In this document: positions 1 through 8,979 of the stretch, one piece after another | Layout of the letters: each line of letters begins with the position of its first letter | How positions within the stretch are numbered: position 1 is the first letter of the stretch | NCBI RefSeq assembly: GCF_006874645.1 | Contig: NZ_CP030082.1 | Location: 806,001 to 870,000, forward strand | Reading direction: 5' to 3' | DNA: 64,000 bases | Source of the DNA: Bdellovibrio sp. ZAP7 | GTDB lineage: Bacteria; Bdellovibrionota; Bdellovibrionia; Bdellovibrionales; Bdellovibrionaceae | The notes under the pieces: generated by a model | Told to the model about the DNA's origin: nothing | The model's database searches: none | What the model saw: only the letters and a program-made list of their open reading frames with translations | Translations under genes and position numbers: made by a program

Positions 1-3
1 AAA

Positions 4-357
4 ATGAGCAAACATACAAGCGATAGAAAAGTTAATCGCCTCAAAAAGAAAATCAGAATCCGCAAAACTGTTAGCGGTACTGATGAAAGACCTCGTCTTT
101 GCGTTTACAGAAGCGGTAAGCATATGTACGCAAGCGTTATCAACGACGTTACTGGTCACACTCTTGTGTCCGTTTCTTCTCTTGGTAAAGAGGACAAATC
201 TGGTGTTGAGATGGCTAAGCTTGTTGGCGTAGAAGTAGCGAAAGCTGCAACTGCAAAGAACATTAAGAGCGTGGTTTTTGACCGTAATGGTTACTTGTAC
301 CACGGGCGTGTTAAATCTCTAGCTGATGGCGCTCGTGAGGGCGGCCTCAATTTCTAA
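4..357 (+). CDS. rplR: 50S ribosomal protein L18
   Basis: This 117-residue protein is ribosomal protein L18, which binds 5S rRNA in the large-subunit central protuberance. The N-terminus is Lys/Arg-rich, as expected for the RNA-binding tail. The central 'RPRLCVYRS' and 'HMYASVI' strands and the C-terminal '[24 protein letters not shown]' region (split here only by reading) match the family. Length is normal. It is the first complete gene in the window and lies in the spc operon order, 3 bases before rpsE. Nothing upstream of base 4 is visible, so its own ribosome binding site lies outside the window. Identification is secure from both sequence and synteny. Confidence 0.97.
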   Translation: MSKHTSDRKVNRLKKKIRIRKTVSGTDERPRLCVYRSGKHMYASVINDVTGHTLVSVSSLGKEDKSGVEMAKLVGVEVAKAATAKNIKSVVFDRNGYLYHGRVKSLADGAREGGLNF

Positions 358-360
358 GGA

Positions 361-828
361 GTGAATGTGGAGAAAGTTCAAGCTCAAGCAGCTGAATTAG
401 AAGAGCGCGTAGTAGCGATCAACCGTGTAACAAAAGTTGTTAAGGGTGGTCGTCGCTTCTCTTTCGCAGCTCTAGTAGTTGTTGGTAATAAAGCTGGAGA
501 TGTTGGTTTTGGTTCCGGTAAAGCAGGCGAAGTTCCTGAAGCTATCGGTAAAGCTAGCAGATCTGCTAAAAAATCAGCTAAATCTGTGACTCTTAAAGAA
601 GGTCGCACAATCCCTCACGAAGTTATCGGTAAATTCGGTGCTGCTAAGGTTATCATGAAACCAGCAGCTCCAGGTACTGGTGTGATCGCGGGTGGTGCAG
701 TTCGTGCCGTTCTTGAGTCAGTTGGCGTAAAAGACATTCTTACTAAATGTGTTGGTACTCGTAACCCGCACAATGCAGTAAGAGCAACAATCGATGGTTT
801 GAATCAACTTAAAGAGTTGAGCAAATAA
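361..828 (+). CDS. rpsE: 30S ribosomal protein S5
   Basis: Ribosomal protein S5 (155 residues) takes part in decoding accuracy and mRNA unwinding at the entry channel. The N-terminal double-stranded RNA-binding fold with '[13 protein letters not shown]' and '[15 protein letters not shown]' is canonical. The C-terminal '[21 protein letters not shown]' segment (shown in part) is the usual S5 fold 2. The start is GTG, 3 bases after the rplR stop, with an AAGGAG-type site formed across the rplR stop codon. It sits between rplR and rpmD in the standard spc order. No unusual insertion is seen. Confidence 0.97.
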   Translation: MNVEKVQAQAAELEERVVAINRVTKVVKGGRRFSFAALVVVGNKAGDVGFGSGKAGEVPEAIGKASRSAKKSAKSVTLKEGRTIPHEVIGKFGAAKVIMKPAAPGTGVIAGGAVRAVLESVGVKDILTKCVGTRNPHNAVRATIDGLNQLKELSK

Positions 829-840
829 TCGGAGGCGATC

Positions 841-1026
841 ATGGCTAAAACATTTATCGTAAAATTGAAAAAATCGACTATCGGCTGCACTCAAGAACAA
901 AAAGATGCAGTTCGTTGCCTTGGTTTGAAGAAAGTTAATTCTACTGCACAAGTGAATGACACTCCTGCAAACCGTGGCCAAATCATGAAAGTTCAACATC
1001 TAGTAAATGTTGAAGTTAAGGGGTAA
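841..1026 (+). CDS. rpmD: 50S ribosomal protein L30
   Basis: This 61-residue protein is L30. It has the short beta-alpha-beta-alpha-beta family pattern: an N-terminal 'FIVKLKKSTIGC' strand, a helix with 'DAVRCLGLKKVN', and the terminal 'VQHLVNVEV' strand. A clear GGAGG site lies a few bases before the ATG. L30 is absent from some bacterial lineages, so its presence here between rpsE and rplO is worth recording. The next gene, rplO, starts 3 bases after the stop, so translation is probably coupled. Confidence 0.95.
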   Translation: MAKTFIVKLKKSTIGCTQEQKDAVRCLGLKKVNSTAQVNDTPANRGQIMKVQHLVNVEVKG

Positions 1027-1029
1027 TCC

Positions 1030-1467
1030 ATGAGCTTGCTTAATCAACTAGCTCCTAAAGCTGGATCAAAACACGCTCCAAAAAGAATCGGTCGCGGTAT
1101 CGGTTCTGGTATGGGTGGCACATCTACTAAAGGTCACAAGGGTCAATTGGCTCGTACTGGCGGTACTGTGCGTCGTGGTTTCGAGGGTGGTCAAACACCT
1201 ATGCACCGTCGTTTGCCTAAATTTGGTTTTAGCAACGTCGCGTTCGCTAACAACTTTGAGATTGTTAATATCGGACAACTTGCTAAATTTTCTGGAGAAG
1301 TAACTCCCGAAACTCTTTTCACTGCTGGACTTGTTAACAAGGGCGCGGTTAAGATTTTGGGGAATGGCGAGCTAAAAACAGCTTTGACTGTAAAAGCTCA
1401 CAAATTTTCAGAAAGCGCTAAGAAAGCTATTGAAGCTGCTGGCGGCAAAGTCGAGGTAATTAAGTAG
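1030..1467 (+). CDS. rplO: 50S ribosomal protein L15
   Basis: L15 (145 residues) is an early-to-middle large-subunit assembly protein. The Gly-rich basic N-terminal extension ('[21 protein letters not shown]') is diagnostic, followed by '[15 protein letters not shown]' and the globular C-terminal domain with '[19 protein letters not shown]'. The stop TAG shares its last base with the GTG start of secY, the compact spc arrangement. Length is normal. Confidence 0.97.
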   Translation: MSLLNQLAPKAGSKHAPKRIGRGIGSGMGGTSTKGHKGQLARTGGTVRRGFEGGQTPMHRRLPKFGFSNVAFANNFEIVNIGQLAKFSGEVTPETLFTAGLVNKGAVKILGNGELKTALTVKAHKFSESAKKAIEAAGGKVEVIK

Positions 1468-2795
1468 TGTCTGCAATTGAAAGCATCGCAAAGAATTCGG
1501 ATCTTCGTAAACGTATATTCTTCACGTTGGCCTTATTGGCCGTCTACAGAATCGGAGTTCACGTTCCAACGCCTGGCGTGGATGGAACTGCGGTGCTTTC
1601 ATTTTTCCAAGCGCAAGCGCATGGAATTTTCGGCCTATTTAATACCTTCACGGGTGGCGCACTTTCCCAGTTCAGCGTGTTTGCACTGGGAATCATGCCT
1701 TACATCTCTGCTTCGATCATTTTCCAACTTCTGACTTCAGCGGTTCCAATGTTGGAATCTTTGAAAAAAGAAGGTGAAGCTGGTCGTCGCAAAATCAACC
1801 AATACACTCGCTATGCGACTGTAGCTTTGGCTATCGTACAAGGTTACGGTATCTCAACTTGGTTGATGAACTCCACAAGCCCAGATGGTCGTTCTCTTGT
1901 GATCGCACCGACTGTGGCATTCCTTCCTTTCCAATTGATGACAATCATCACGTTGACAGCAGGTACTTGCTTCATCATGTGGTTGGGTGAGCAAATCACT
2001 GAAAGAGGTATCGGTAACGGTTCTTCTTTAATCATCTTTACTGGTATCGCAGCTGCTATTCCACAAGGCGGTCAACGTCTTTGGGAACTTGTTGCTTCTG
2101 GCGAAATGAAATTCGCTGTAGTATTGCTTCTATTGGTTCTAATGGTTGCAATCATCGCTGCGGTTATCTACATGGAAGTCGCTCAACGTAGAATTACTGT
2201 TCAGTATTCTCAACGTGCGGGTGGCGGCGGTATGCAGTCTATGCAGACTCCTACAAGTCATCTTCCAATTAAAATCAACTTCTCTGGGGTTATCCCGCCG
2301 ATCTTCGCGAGTTCTTTGCTAATGTTCCCTGCGACAATGGCTCAGTTCGTACACACTCCATGGTTGAAAGCGCTTCAAGATTCTTTGAATCCTTCAGGCA
2401 CAATCTTCAACATCATGTTTGTGGCTTTGATCGTATTCTTCTCTTTCTTCTATACTGAAATCGTGTTCAACCCGAATGAAGTAGCTGACAACTTGAAAAA
2501 GTACGGCGGTTTTATTCCTGGGGTTCGTGCTGGTAAAAGCACGGCTGATTACATCCAAAAAGTTCTTGAGCGCGTGAACGTTTTGGGTTGTATCTATCTT
2601 TCTGCGATCTGCGTGATGCCAGGTATCTTGGCTTCTCAAATGAGTCTTCCGTTCTACTTCGGTGGTACGTCACTTTTGATCTTGGTCGGTGTTGCTTTGG
2701 ATACTGCTCAGCAAATCCAATCTCACATGATCACTCAAAAATACGAAGGTTTCATGAAGGGTGCTAAAATCCGCAGCAGAAGGGTTCAATTTTAA
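1467..2795 (+). CDS. secY: Preprotein translocase subunit SecY
   Basis: SecY (442 residues) is the channel-forming subunit of the SecYEG translocon in the inner membrane. About ten hydrophobic segments are visible. Family landmarks include '[12 protein letters not shown]' after TM1, the plug-region '[22 protein letters not shown]', 'QYTRYATV', '[20 protein letters not shown]' and the cytoplasmic C-terminal '[13 protein letters not shown]'. The GTG start overlaps the rplO stop by one base, and the stop overlaps the adk ATG (TAATG), so rplO-secY-adk are translationally coupled. Many secreted proteins in this window would use this channel. Confidence 0.98.
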   Translation: MSAIESIAKNSDLRKRIFFTLALLAVYRIGVHVPTPGVDGTAVLSFFQAQAHGIFGLFNTFTGGALSQFSVFALGIMPYISASIIFQLLTSAVPMLESLKKEGEAGRRKINQYTRYATVALAIVQGYGISTWLMNSTSPDGRSLVIAPTVAFLPFQLMTIITLTAGTCFIMWLGEQITERGIGNGSSLIIFTGIAAAIPQGGQRLWELVASGEMKFAVVLLLLVLMVAIIAAVIYMEVAQRRITVQYSQRAGGGGMQSMQTPTSHLPIKINFSGVIPPIFASSLLMFPATMAQFVHTPWLKALQDSLNPSGTIFNIMFVALIVFFSFFYTEIVFNPNEVADNLKKYGGFIPGVRAGKSTADYIQKVLERVNVLGCIYLSAICVMPGILASQMSLPFYFGGTSLLILVGVALDTAQQIQSHMITQKYEGFMKGAKIRSRRVQF

Positions 2796-3430
2796 TGAAC
2801 CTGATTCTGTTTGGAGCCCCGGGGGCTGGTAAAGGTACGCAATCTGAGCTGTTAATCAAACGCTTAGGCATGACTCAGATCAGCACTGGGGATTTATTCA
2901 GAGCAGCAATCAAGGGCCAAACGGACCTTGGTAAAAAAGCCCAAGAGTACATGGATAAAGGTCAATTGGTACCAGATAGCATTGTTATCGGTATGGTTGA
3001 GGAAGTACTTCAAAAAGGCGTAAAAAACTTTATCCTGGACGGTTTTCCAAGAACTGTGGCGCAAGCCGAAGCATTGGACAGCCTTTTGAATAAGATGACA
3101 CTTTCTATTGGGAAAGCCATTTTTTTGGAAGTTCCAATGGAAATTTTGATGGATCGTTTAACTGGTAGACGCGTATGTAAAAATTGCGGGGCAGTCTACC
3201 ACATCGTCAGCAAGCCTACCAAGACGGAAGGTAAATGTGACAACTGCGGCGGCGAAGTCGTTCAACGTAACGATGACAAAGCTGAGGTTATTGGGACGCG
3301 TCTCAAGGCCTACCAGGAGTTCACAAGCCCACTAAAAGAATTTTATAAAAAATCAGGAAAGTACATCCAGGTCGACGGTAATAGGGACACTGAGCTTGTC
3401 TATAATGAGATCGAAAAAATAATAAGCTAA
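2795..3430 (+). CDS. adk: Adenylate kinase (zinc-type LID)
   Basis: Adenylate kinase (211 residues) catalyses ATP + AMP = 2 ADP. The P-loop '[10 protein letters not shown]' lies at residues 7-16, the NMP-binding '[10 protein letters not shown]' follows, and 'FILDGFPRT' precedes the LID. The LID (about residues 127-160) carries two C-x2-C pairs ('CKNC' and 'CDNC'), which marks the zinc-binding long form known from many Gram-positive and some Gram-negative adenylate kinases. The gene overlaps the secY stop by one base. No map or infA gene follows, unlike in several other spc operons. A gap of 131 bases separates it from rpmJ. Confidence 0.97.
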   Translation: MNLILFGAPGAGKGTQSELLIKRLGMTQISTGDLFRAAIKGQTDLGKKAQEYMDKGQLVPDSIVIGMVEEVLQKGVKNFILDGFPRTVAQAEALDSLLNKMTLSIGKAIFLEVPMEILMDRLTGRRVCKNCGAVYHIVSKPTKTEGKCDNCGGEVVQRNDDKAEVIGTRLKAYQEFTSPLKEFYKKSGKYIQVDGNRDTELVYNEIEKIIS

Positions 3431-3561
3431 CCACTATTGTTATTTTATCTCTAGACTTTAATGAAGCTCGGTGATAGCGTCCGACTCCTCGTTTGTATTT
3501 TTGCTGTTATTTTTGGCCCATTTTGGGGCTAAAAAACACTAGCAAGTATGGGAAGACATTT

Positions 3562-3675
3562 ATGAAAGTAAGACCATCAGTAAAAGCAATTTGTAACAAA
3601 TGCAAAGTTATTAAAAGAAAAGGCGTTATTCGCGTTATTTGCGAAAACCCTAAACATAAGCAAAGGCAGGGTTAA
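3562..3675 (+). CDS. rpmJ: 50S ribosomal protein L36
   Basis: L36 is the smallest large-subunit protein. The ATG at 3562 gives 37 residues with the classic zinc-ribbon ligands: 'CNKCK' near the start, then a third Cys and a His in '[11 protein letters not shown]'. This is the zinc-binding (C+) form. A longer reading from 3493 adds hydrophobic residues foreign to L36 and is rejected. rpsM starts 2 bases after the stop. The 131-base gap upstream separates it from adk and is a plausible place for a promoter or leader of the alpha operon, but I cannot point to a convincing one. Confidence 0.96.
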   Translation: MKVRPSVKAICNKCKVIKRKGVIRVICENPKHKQRQG

Positions 3676-3677
3676 TC

Positions 3678-4052
3678 ATGGCACGTATTCTTGGTGTCGA
3701 CTTACCTAGAAATAAGCGCGTTGAAATCGCGTTGACATACATCTATGGCATTGGACGTCCTCGTGCAGCTATGATTTGCAAGCAAGTAGGCATTCCTTCA
3801 ACTCTAAGAACTGAAGGTTTGACTGACGAGCACATCGCTAAAATCCGTGGCATCATCGAACAAAATTTCAAAGTAGAGGGTGATCTTCGTCGTGAAGTTG
3901 GCCAATCTATTAAACGTTTGATGGATCTTAACTGTTACCGTGGCATTCGCCATCGCAAAGGCTTACCAGTTCGTGGTCAGAACACTCGTTCTAATGCACG
4001 TACTCGTAAAGGTCCTAAGAAGACGGTAGCTAACAAGAAAAAAGCCGTGTAG
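3678..4052 (+). CDS. rpsM: 30S ribosomal protein S13
   Basis: S13 (124 residues) sits in the head of the small subunit and contacts tRNA and the L5/S19 bridge. The N-terminal '[24 protein letters not shown]' region (helix-two-turns-helix) and the basic C-terminal tail '[17 protein letters not shown]' are typical. It begins the rpsM-rpsK-rpsD-rpoA-rplQ alpha-operon order. Length is normal and codon use is that of a highly expressed gene, as for its neighbours. Confidence 0.97.
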   Translation: MARILGVDLPRNKRVEIALTYIYGIGRPRAAMICKQVGIPSTLRTEGLTDEHIAKIRGIIEQNFKVEGDLRREVGQSIKRLMDLNCYRGIRHRKGLPVRGQNTRSNARTRKGPKKTVANKKKAV

Positions 4053-4068
4053 TTAAAGGATCTTAACG

Positions 4069-4467
4069 ATGAATACTGAAAATAAAAACAAGACAGTTGC
4101 TAAGAAAAAAGTAAAAAGAAACGTTCCACAAGGGAACTGCTACATCCAAGCTAATTTTGGTAATGTTATCGTAACGATGACAGATCCAAACGGTGCTACT
4201 GTGTCCTGGTCCTCAGCAGGTCACCTCGGTTTCAAAGGAAGCCGTAAAGGTACTCCATTTGCAGCTCAAGTCGCGGCAGAAGACGCTGCAAAAAAAGCTA
4301 TGGAAGCAGGCATGAAATCTGTGGACGTTTATCTAAAAGGCCCAGGCGCTGGTCGTGAACCTGCAATTCGTGCGTTGGCTGCAACAGGTATGAGAATCTT
4401 GACTCTTAAAGATATCACTCCTGTTCCCCACAACGGTTGCCGTCCACCTAAGCGTAGAAGAATCTAA
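4069..4467 (+). CDS. rpsK: 30S ribosomal protein S11
   Basis: S11 (132 residues) lies on the small-subunit platform near the E site. '[19 protein letters not shown]' and '[15 protein letters not shown]'-like text ('[19 protein letters not shown]') are diagnostic, with '[16 protein letters not shown]' at the C-terminus. The N-terminus is basic and disordered, as usual. An AAAGGA site precedes the ATG by about 8 bases. Confidence 0.97.
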   Translation: MNTENKNKTVAKKKVKRNVPQGNCYIQANFGNVIVTMTDPNGATVSWSSAGHLGFKGSRKGTPFAAQVAAEDAAKKAMEAGMKSVDVYLKGPGAGREPAIRALAATGMRILTLKDITPVPHNGCRPPKRRRI

Positions 4468-4478
4468 GGAGATATATC

Positions 4479-5105
4479 GTGAGCTGCATTAACGAAAGCG
4501 TATGTAGACTTTGCCGTCGCGAAAACGTAAAACTTTTCTTGAAGGGTGACCGTTGTTATACTGATAAGTGTTCTTTTGAAAGAAGACCTTATCCACCAGG
4601 ACAACATGGTCAGTCTCGTTTGAAGTTCTCTGAATTCGCACTTCAATTGCGTGAAAAACAAAAAGCTAAGAGATACTACGGTGTTTCTGAGAAACAATTC
4701 GTACAATACGTACACGAAGCTAGCCGTTCAAAAGGATTGACTGGTACTGAGCTTCTTAAATCTCTTGAGACGAGATTTGATAACGTTGTATACGCATTGG
4801 GTTTCGCTAACTCTCGCCGCGAAGCAAGACAGCTTGTTAAGCACAACCATTTCTTGTTGAATGGTAAGAGAGCTAACATCCCAAGCATCCTTGTTAACAA
4901 GGGCGATGTTATCACAGTAGCTGAATCAAGCCGTGAAATGGCTAAAGTTCAAGCTGCTATTCAATCCGTTGCTAGACGTTCTGTTCCAGCATGGCTTGAA
5001 GCCGATCATGGTGCCTTCAAAGGTACTGTTAAAGATCTTCCTAACCGTGAAGACGTAACAGTTGCAGTTGAAGAAAACATGATTGTTGAATACTACTCAA
5101 GATAA
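4479..5105 (+). CDS. rpsD: 30S ribosomal protein S4 (zinc-binding form)
   Basis: S4 (208 residues) is a primary 16S rRNA-binding protein and, in enterobacteria, the translational repressor of the alpha operon. Four cysteines near the N-terminus (C-x2-C in 'CRLC' and C-x4-C in 'CYTDKC') show the zinc-containing C+ version. The S4 RNA-binding domain follows, with 'SRREARQLVKHNHFLLNG' and 'RANIPS'. The start is GTG at 4479 with a strong AAGGAGAT site just after the rpsK stop. Whether S4 represses this operon here is not known from the sequence. Confidence 0.97.
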   Translation: MSCINESVCRLCRRENVKLFLKGDRCYTDKCSFERRPYPPGQHGQSRLKFSEFALQLREKQKAKRYYGVSEKQFVQYVHEASRSKGLTGTELLKSLETRFDNVVYALGFANSRREARQLVKHNHFLLNGKRANIPSILVNKGDVITVAESSREMAKVQAAIQSVARRSVPAWLEADHGAFKGTVKDLPNREDVTVAVEENMIVEYYSR

Positions 5106-5125
5106 TTTAACTTCTCGGGGGATCC

Positions 5126-6157
5126 ATGCAAGAGCATTATTATAAGTTTTGGAGAGAGATGATCAAACCGAAGGGATTCGAGGTTGATCGTGATACTCTT
5201 CGTGATGACTACGCAAAATTCATTATCCGTCCCCTCGAAAGAGGTTTCGGGGTTACTCTTGGTAACTCCCTAAGAAGAATTCTTCTTAGTTCAATGATGG
5301 GTTCTGCAATTACTGCGGTTAAATTCGAAGGCGTATTGCACGAGTTCACGACGATCCCAGACGTTCTTGAAGATGTTACTGACATCATCTTGAACCTTAA
5401 AGAAGTACGTTTCAAACAGTACACTTCAGACTCTTTGACATTGAAGATCTCCAAAAAAGGTCCAGGCAAAGTGACTGCAGCGGATATCCAAGTTTCTGAT
5501 AAGATCGAGGTTCTAAACCCAGATCACCATATCGCTACTTTGGGTGCGAATGCTAACTTCAGCGCGGAAATCGTTGTAAGTTTCGGTCGCGGTTACGTAC
5601 CAGTTGAAAACAGAGAAACTGATCTTCCAGTTGGCTTTATCGGTGTTGACGCTCTTTACAGCCCAATCCGTAAAGTTAACTACAATGTTTCAAATGCACG
5701 CGTTGGTCAAAGAACTGACTATGATGCTTTGACTTTGGAAGTTTGGACTGATGGTTCATTGAAGCCGGACGAAGCTGTTGCTCTTTCATCTAAAATCATG
5801 AAAGAACAACTTCAAATCTTCCTTACTTTCGATGAAAGCATGGAGCCAGTTGAAGAATCTCGTGAGCTTGGTTCACCTTCATTGAATGAGAACTTGTTCC
5901 GTTCAGTTGATGACCTTGAGCTTTCTGTTCGCTCTGCGAACTGCTTGAAAAACGCCAATATCCGTTACATCGGTGAGTTGGTTGTTCGTTCTGAAGCAGA
6001 GATGCTTAAAACTAAAAACTTTGGACGCAAGTCTTTGAACGAGATCAAAGAGATCTTGGGCGAGATGGGTCTTGGCCTCGGTATGAAAATCGAAGGTTGG
6101 CCGCCTCCAGGTTGGGATCCTTCTCAACCGCCAGTAAAAAGAGAAACACAACAGTAA
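5126..6157 (+). CDS. rpoA: RNA polymerase subunit alpha
   Basis: RNA polymerase alpha (343 residues) dimerises to nucleate core assembly, and its C-terminal domain contacts UP elements and activators. The alpha-NTD shows '[19 protein letters not shown]' and 'VEGRGYVP'-like '[12 protein letters not shown]'. A linker about residues 235-255 leads to the alpha-CTD with '[18 protein letters not shown]' and '[15 protein letters not shown]'. The first 11 residues precede the more usual '[10 protein letters not shown]' start. I kept ATG 5126 because GGGGGA lies 6-8 bases upstream, while the internal ATG has no such site. Context between rpsD and rplQ is canonical. Confidence 0.97.
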   Translation: MQEHYYKFWREMIKPKGFEVDRDTLRDDYAKFIIRPLERGFGVTLGNSLRRILLSSMMGSAITAVKFEGVLHEFTTIPDVLEDVTDIILNLKEVRFKQYTSDSLTLKISKKGPGKVTAADIQVSDKIEVLNPDHHIATLGANANFSAEIVVSFGRGYVPVENRETDLPVGFIGVDALYSPIRKVNYNVSNARVGQRTDYDALTLEVWTDGSLKPDEAVALSSKIMKEQLQIFLTFDESMEPVEESRELGSPSLNENLFRSVDDLELSVRSANCLKNANIRYIGELVVRSEAEMLKTKNFGRKSLNEIKEILGEMGLGLGMKIEGWPPPGWDPSQPPVKRETQQ

Positions 6158-6299
6158 TCACAAGTATGTGATGGCATCAACTCCTCGAGGGGAGTTGGTG
6201 AGGGCTGGAGCCCGACAAAAGTAACTCTAAGCAATTACGCTTGAGAGTTCTATCGTGAGGATACCTGATACGGTCCGCACGTTTTAACCGGAGAACAAA
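6158..6299 (+). promoter_or_regulatory. Structured rpoA-rplQ intergenic leader
   Basis: The 142-base spacer is long for an alpha operon. It holds a perfect 7-bp hairpin (CAACTCC / GGAGTTG, 6-base loop, about 6179-6199) and a second imperfect stem in which AACTCT-AAGC pairs with GCTT-GAGAGTT with one bulge (about 6224-6251). Neither has a U-tract, so neither is a simple terminator. They could be mRNA processing sites, an r-protein binding site, or an attenuator for rplQ. This is read directly from sequence. The regulatory role is inference. Confidence 0.4.
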
Positions 6300-6827
6300 A
6301 TGAGTTCACACAGAAGAAGAGTTAAGCATTTCGATCGTAAATCTGGCCCAAGAAAAGCGTTGTTGCGTGGTTTGGTTGAGTCTCTAGTTGAGCACGGCCG
6401 TATCACTACAACTGTTGACCGTGCGAAAGAAACTCGCCGTCACGTTGAGCGCGCTATCACTCTTGGTAAAAAAGGTGACTTGAACACAACTCGTTTGTTG
6501 TTGTCTCGCTACCCAAATAAAAACGTTGTAAGCATCATCATGAAGGACTTGTCTCCTCGTTTTGCTTCTCGTCCAGGTGGTTACACTCGTATCATCAAAA
6601 TCGGTCGTCGCCCTGGTGACACTGCTGAGATGGCTTTCCTTGAGTTCGTAGACTACGATTTCGAAGCAAAAACTGCAGCTAAAGAAGAGAAATCTGCTAA
6701 AGCATCAGAAAAACCAGCTAAGAAAACTGCTGCGAAAGCAAAAAAAGCGACTACTAAAACTGTAGCTGCTAAAAAGAAAACTGTTAAAAAGACTCAAAAG
6801 AAAGCACGTGCGAAATCTCGCGCTTAA
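6300..6827 (+). CDS. rplQ: 50S ribosomal protein L17 with long basic tail
   Basis: L17 lines the outside of the peptide exit tunnel. Residues 1-120 carry the family core ('HRRRVKHFDRKSGPRKALLRG', 'RFASRPGGYTRI', 'RRPGDTAEMAFLEFV'). The protein then continues for about 55 residues of almost pure Lys/Ala/Thr/Ser/Glu to reach 175, whereas typical L17 ends near 120-130. The tail resembles the basic tails of histone H1-like proteins and is probably disordered and RNA-bound. A good site with CGGAGAAC precedes the ATG. It is the last gene before the operon terminator. Confidence 0.96.
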   Translation: MSSHRRRVKHFDRKSGPRKALLRGLVESLVEHGRITTTVDRAKETRRHVERAITLGKKGDLNTTRLLLSRYPNKNVVSIIMKDLSPRFASRPGGYTRIIKIGRRPGDTAEMAFLEFVDYDFEAKTAAKEEKSAKASEKPAKKTAAKAKKATTKTVAAKKKTVKKTQKKARAKSRA

Positions 6828-6851
6828 TTTCGAGGATCAAAATTGATTTTC

Positions 6852-6882
6852 AAAAAACCCGGGGCAACCTGGGTTTTTTTTT
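6852..6882 (+). terminator. Intrinsic terminator after rplQ
   Basis: AAACCCGGG (6855-6863) pairs with CCTGGGTTT (6868-6876), one G-U pair, around a GCAA tetraloop, followed by a run of nine T. It closes the spc/alpha transcription unit, 25 bases after the rplQ stop. Confidence 0.9.
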
Positions 6883-6909
6883 GGTATTTTCACATCTGGA
6901 GGCGCATCG

Positions 6910-7476
6910 ATGAAACAACATCTGAAAGCTTTAGTTCTGGTTTTAGTCGTAGGTGGTTTGGCTGTTTGGGCGTTCAATCACTTTTTTATGAGTAAAGTGT
7001 CGCAGTCGCCATCGAATATCTCTGCTATCGAGAAAATGGAAACTGAAGGCGTTCCTAATTTCACTTCTAAAGCGCTGGAGGGCCAATCCTTTGATCTAAA
7101 TCAAATGAAGGGTAAAGTAGTCATCCTGAACTTTTGGGCTTCCTGGTGCGGTCCTTGTGTTGAGGAAGTGCCTTCATTGATCAAACTTATCAAAGAATAC
7201 AAAGGCGAAATTCAATTGATCGCGGTTTCGGGTGATAGCAATGAAGCCGATATCCATGTCTTCCTTAAATCCTTTCCAGAACTCAAGGGCGAGAATATTA
7301 AGATCGTTTATGATCAAGATCGCAGTTTGATGAAGATGTTCGAAGTGGCGCGTTTGCCTGAGTCATTGATTCTGAATAAAGATCAGAAGCTGGTGAAAAA
7401 GCTGGTCGGTTCTATCGATTGGCATACCAAAGATTCTTTGGAATATATGGATTCTCTTTTGGGGAAAACAAAATAG
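6910..7476 (+). CDS. TlpA/ResA-like thioredoxin-fold protein
   Basis: This 188-residue protein has an N-terminal signal anchor (about residues 7-26) and then a periplasmic thioredoxin fold. The segment 'VVILNFWASWCGPCVEEVPSL' contains the active-site CGPC (WCxxC) of the TlpA/ResA/CcmG family. A family cis-Pro-like 'RLPESLILNKDQ' appears near residue 155. Such proteins reduce periplasmic disulfides, often for cytochrome c maturation or copper proteins. A GGAGG site lies 7 bases before the ATG. It stands alone between the ribosomal operon terminator and a convergent lipoprotein gene, so its specific partner is not shown. Confidence 0.88.
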   Translation: MKQHLKALVLVLVVGGLAVWAFNHFFMSKVSQSPSNISAIEKMETEGVPNFTSKALEGQSFDLNQMKGKVVILNFWASWCGPCVEEVPSLIKLIKEYKGEIQLIAVSGDSNEADIHVFLKSFPELKGENIKIVYDQDRSLMKMFEVARLPESLILNKDQKLVKKLVGSIDWHTKDSLEYMDSLLGKTK

Positions 7477-7510
7477 CCGTCGAACTTCTGCTTATTCGGG
7501 AACAGAAAAT

Positions 7511-7537
7511 GCTAGAGACATGTCCTATGTCTCTAGC
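7511..7537. terminator. Strong perfect hairpin between convergent genes
   Basis: GCTAGAGACAT (7511-7521) is followed by a 5-base loop and its exact complement ATGTCTCTAGC (7527-7537), an 11-bp perfect stem. There is no T-tract on either side, so it is not a textbook intrinsic terminator. It lies between the convergent thioredoxin and VWA-lipoprotein genes, which suggests transcript end protection or factor-assisted termination. Confidence 0.5.
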
Positions 7538-7591
7538 AAGCTCACGAGGTTAGTTTTTAGATTCTTAGACGCAATTTCTTGCCGCTAAAAA

Positions 7592-8653
7592 TTACGGGCA
7601 GTCGAATGCCAGGTCGATTTTAGTTCCTTCGATCAATGGTGAATTGAATTTCAGGATGTTACCTTCAACTTTAAATTGAGTGAAGTTTGCTCCGTTGATG
7701 CCGATTTTCACGGAATTCGCCACTGGAGCACATTGTAGGGTCATGTGAGTCATCGAGTTCACGATCTTATCGCGGAAAGTGTTTAAGTTGTTAACGAAGC
7801 TGGAGTCACAAATGCTACCCACTCCGCCGTCCGTCATCATAGAAAGATTGTCGTAGACAACACCTTCATGGCTTGGAGAAGCGGATGCGGCGTCTTGCAT
7901 CGCCTCGCAAGATTTATCGCCTGGTTTTACGATGATGCTGTTGAATGTAAAGCGAACGTCGCTACCGAATTTTTGTTTCGCCATCGCAACCACGTTAGCG
8001 GGCATGTCTTCAGCTTCCAATGGCAAAAGGCTTCCGGCAGCATCAGTGGATTTCATTTTAGAAGCATCACCGCCCACAGAGCGTTCGTCTTCATTCGATA
8101 CGATAATGACCGATACCGCAGCTCCTGCACGGTAACAACCATTTGATCCAGCTAAAGCGAAGTGATTGTAAGTCGCCTTCAGGCCGCGTTCGTCGGCCGA
8201 GCCAGATCCGCCAATAGTCATGGCATTCACAGTGTTTTCAAAAATAGTTGTTAAGTTCGGTGTTCCTTTTTTCAAAAGATACGCAGGCGTTCCGCCGGCA
8301 GGGGAGTAACCTACGAAATCGGCTGAAAAGCCCCATACATTGTTCATGGCGCGTGTCGTAGTCATACACATTTGCCAGTCAATGCCAGAAGTCTCAAGGC
8401 CGCCAACAAAGTCGCCAAGACTTGCTGCGAGCTTTTTAAGATCGGGAAGCATCGAGTTCGAGTCGTCAAACACGATCAAGAAGTCGACCTGTTTATTTCC
8501 GTATCCGACCACTTGAGAGAAACTTACTGAATTAGTAGGTGCGGATGAAGCCAATTCTGTTTGTACTGGTGCGAATTCCATTTTTGAGCAGGCTGCAGTC
8601 ATGCTTGTCATCACACTTAGGATCAGCAGATTTTTTAGTTTCATCGTTTTCAT
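7592..8653 (-). CDS. VWA-domain lipoprotein
   Basis: This 353-residue protein starts with a lipoprotein signal ending in 'MTAAC' (Cys 22). From about residue 52 it reads 'KQVDFLIVFDDSNSM', which fits the MIDAS motif DxSxS of von Willebrand factor A domains after a hydrophobic strand. A later 'SVIIVSNEDE' strand fits the fourth strand of the fold. Several Cys (for example in 'WQMCMTT', 'SNGCYRAG', 'KSCEAM', 'SICDSS') suggest disulfides outside the cytoplasm. VWA lipoproteins mediate metal-dependent protein contacts, and a role at the cell surface is inference. It faces the histidine kinase gene across a 326-base divergent region. Start chosen at ATG 8653; ATG 8644 is also possible. Confidence 0.75.
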   Translation of the reverse strand: MKTMKLKNLLILSVMTSMTAACSKMEFAPVQTELASSAPTNSVSFSQVVGYGNKQVDFLIVFDDSNSMLPDLKKLAASLGDFVGGLETSGIDWQMCMTTTRAMNNVWGFSADFVGYSPAGGTPAYLLKKGTPNLTTIFENTVNAMTIGGSGSADERGLKATYNHFALAGSNGCYRAGAAVSVIIVSNEDERSVGGDASKMKSTDAAGSLLPLEAEDMPANVVAMAKQKFGSDVRFTFNSIIVKPGDKSCEAMQDAASASPSHEGVVYDNLSMMTDGGVGSICDSSFVNNLNTFRDKIVNSMTHMTLQCAPVANSVKIGINGANFTQFKVEGNILKFNSPLIEGTKIDLAFDCP

Positions 8654-8979
8654 ATATTTACTACCTCACTTAAAAGCCTAGCACTCACGATGACATCAAA
8701 AAAAGGGAAAACTACAAATGCGAGCCAAAATAGCTAATGATTCTAGTAATTTACGAGATTGTGACGAACTCCTTTACAGGTCCTGCAAACAACGTCGACG
8801 AAACTTTCTGAAATAAAAACAAGGGTGCTTAAGATAAACACAAATTACGTCACTTTCAAAAGATGCGGAATGAACTCATATCAACTCAAATGAAGTTTGG
8901 AGTTGCCCGAGCAGTCTCTTCATTACAATTGCGTGACCCCATTGAAAATCCAGAAGTGAGTTGATACATCATCGCTGCC
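8654..8979. other. Divergent intergenic region, no gene seen
   Basis: This 326-base AT-rich region separates the minus-strand VWA lipoprotein from the plus-strand hybrid kinase. No open frame with a ribosome binding site and no RNA hairpin was recognised. It must hold the promoters of both genes, but I see no convincing -35/-10 pair. Confidence 0.5.

Noticed and set aside
3493..3561. N-terminal extension of L36
   Set aside because: It adds hydrophobic residues foreign to L36, and the short ATG start fits the family exactly.
3431..3561. Possible terminator or alpha-operon promoter between adk and rpmJ
   Set aside because: A short GCCC/GGGC hairpin with a following A-rich stretch exists, but it is too weak to call, and no -35/-10 pair is convincing.
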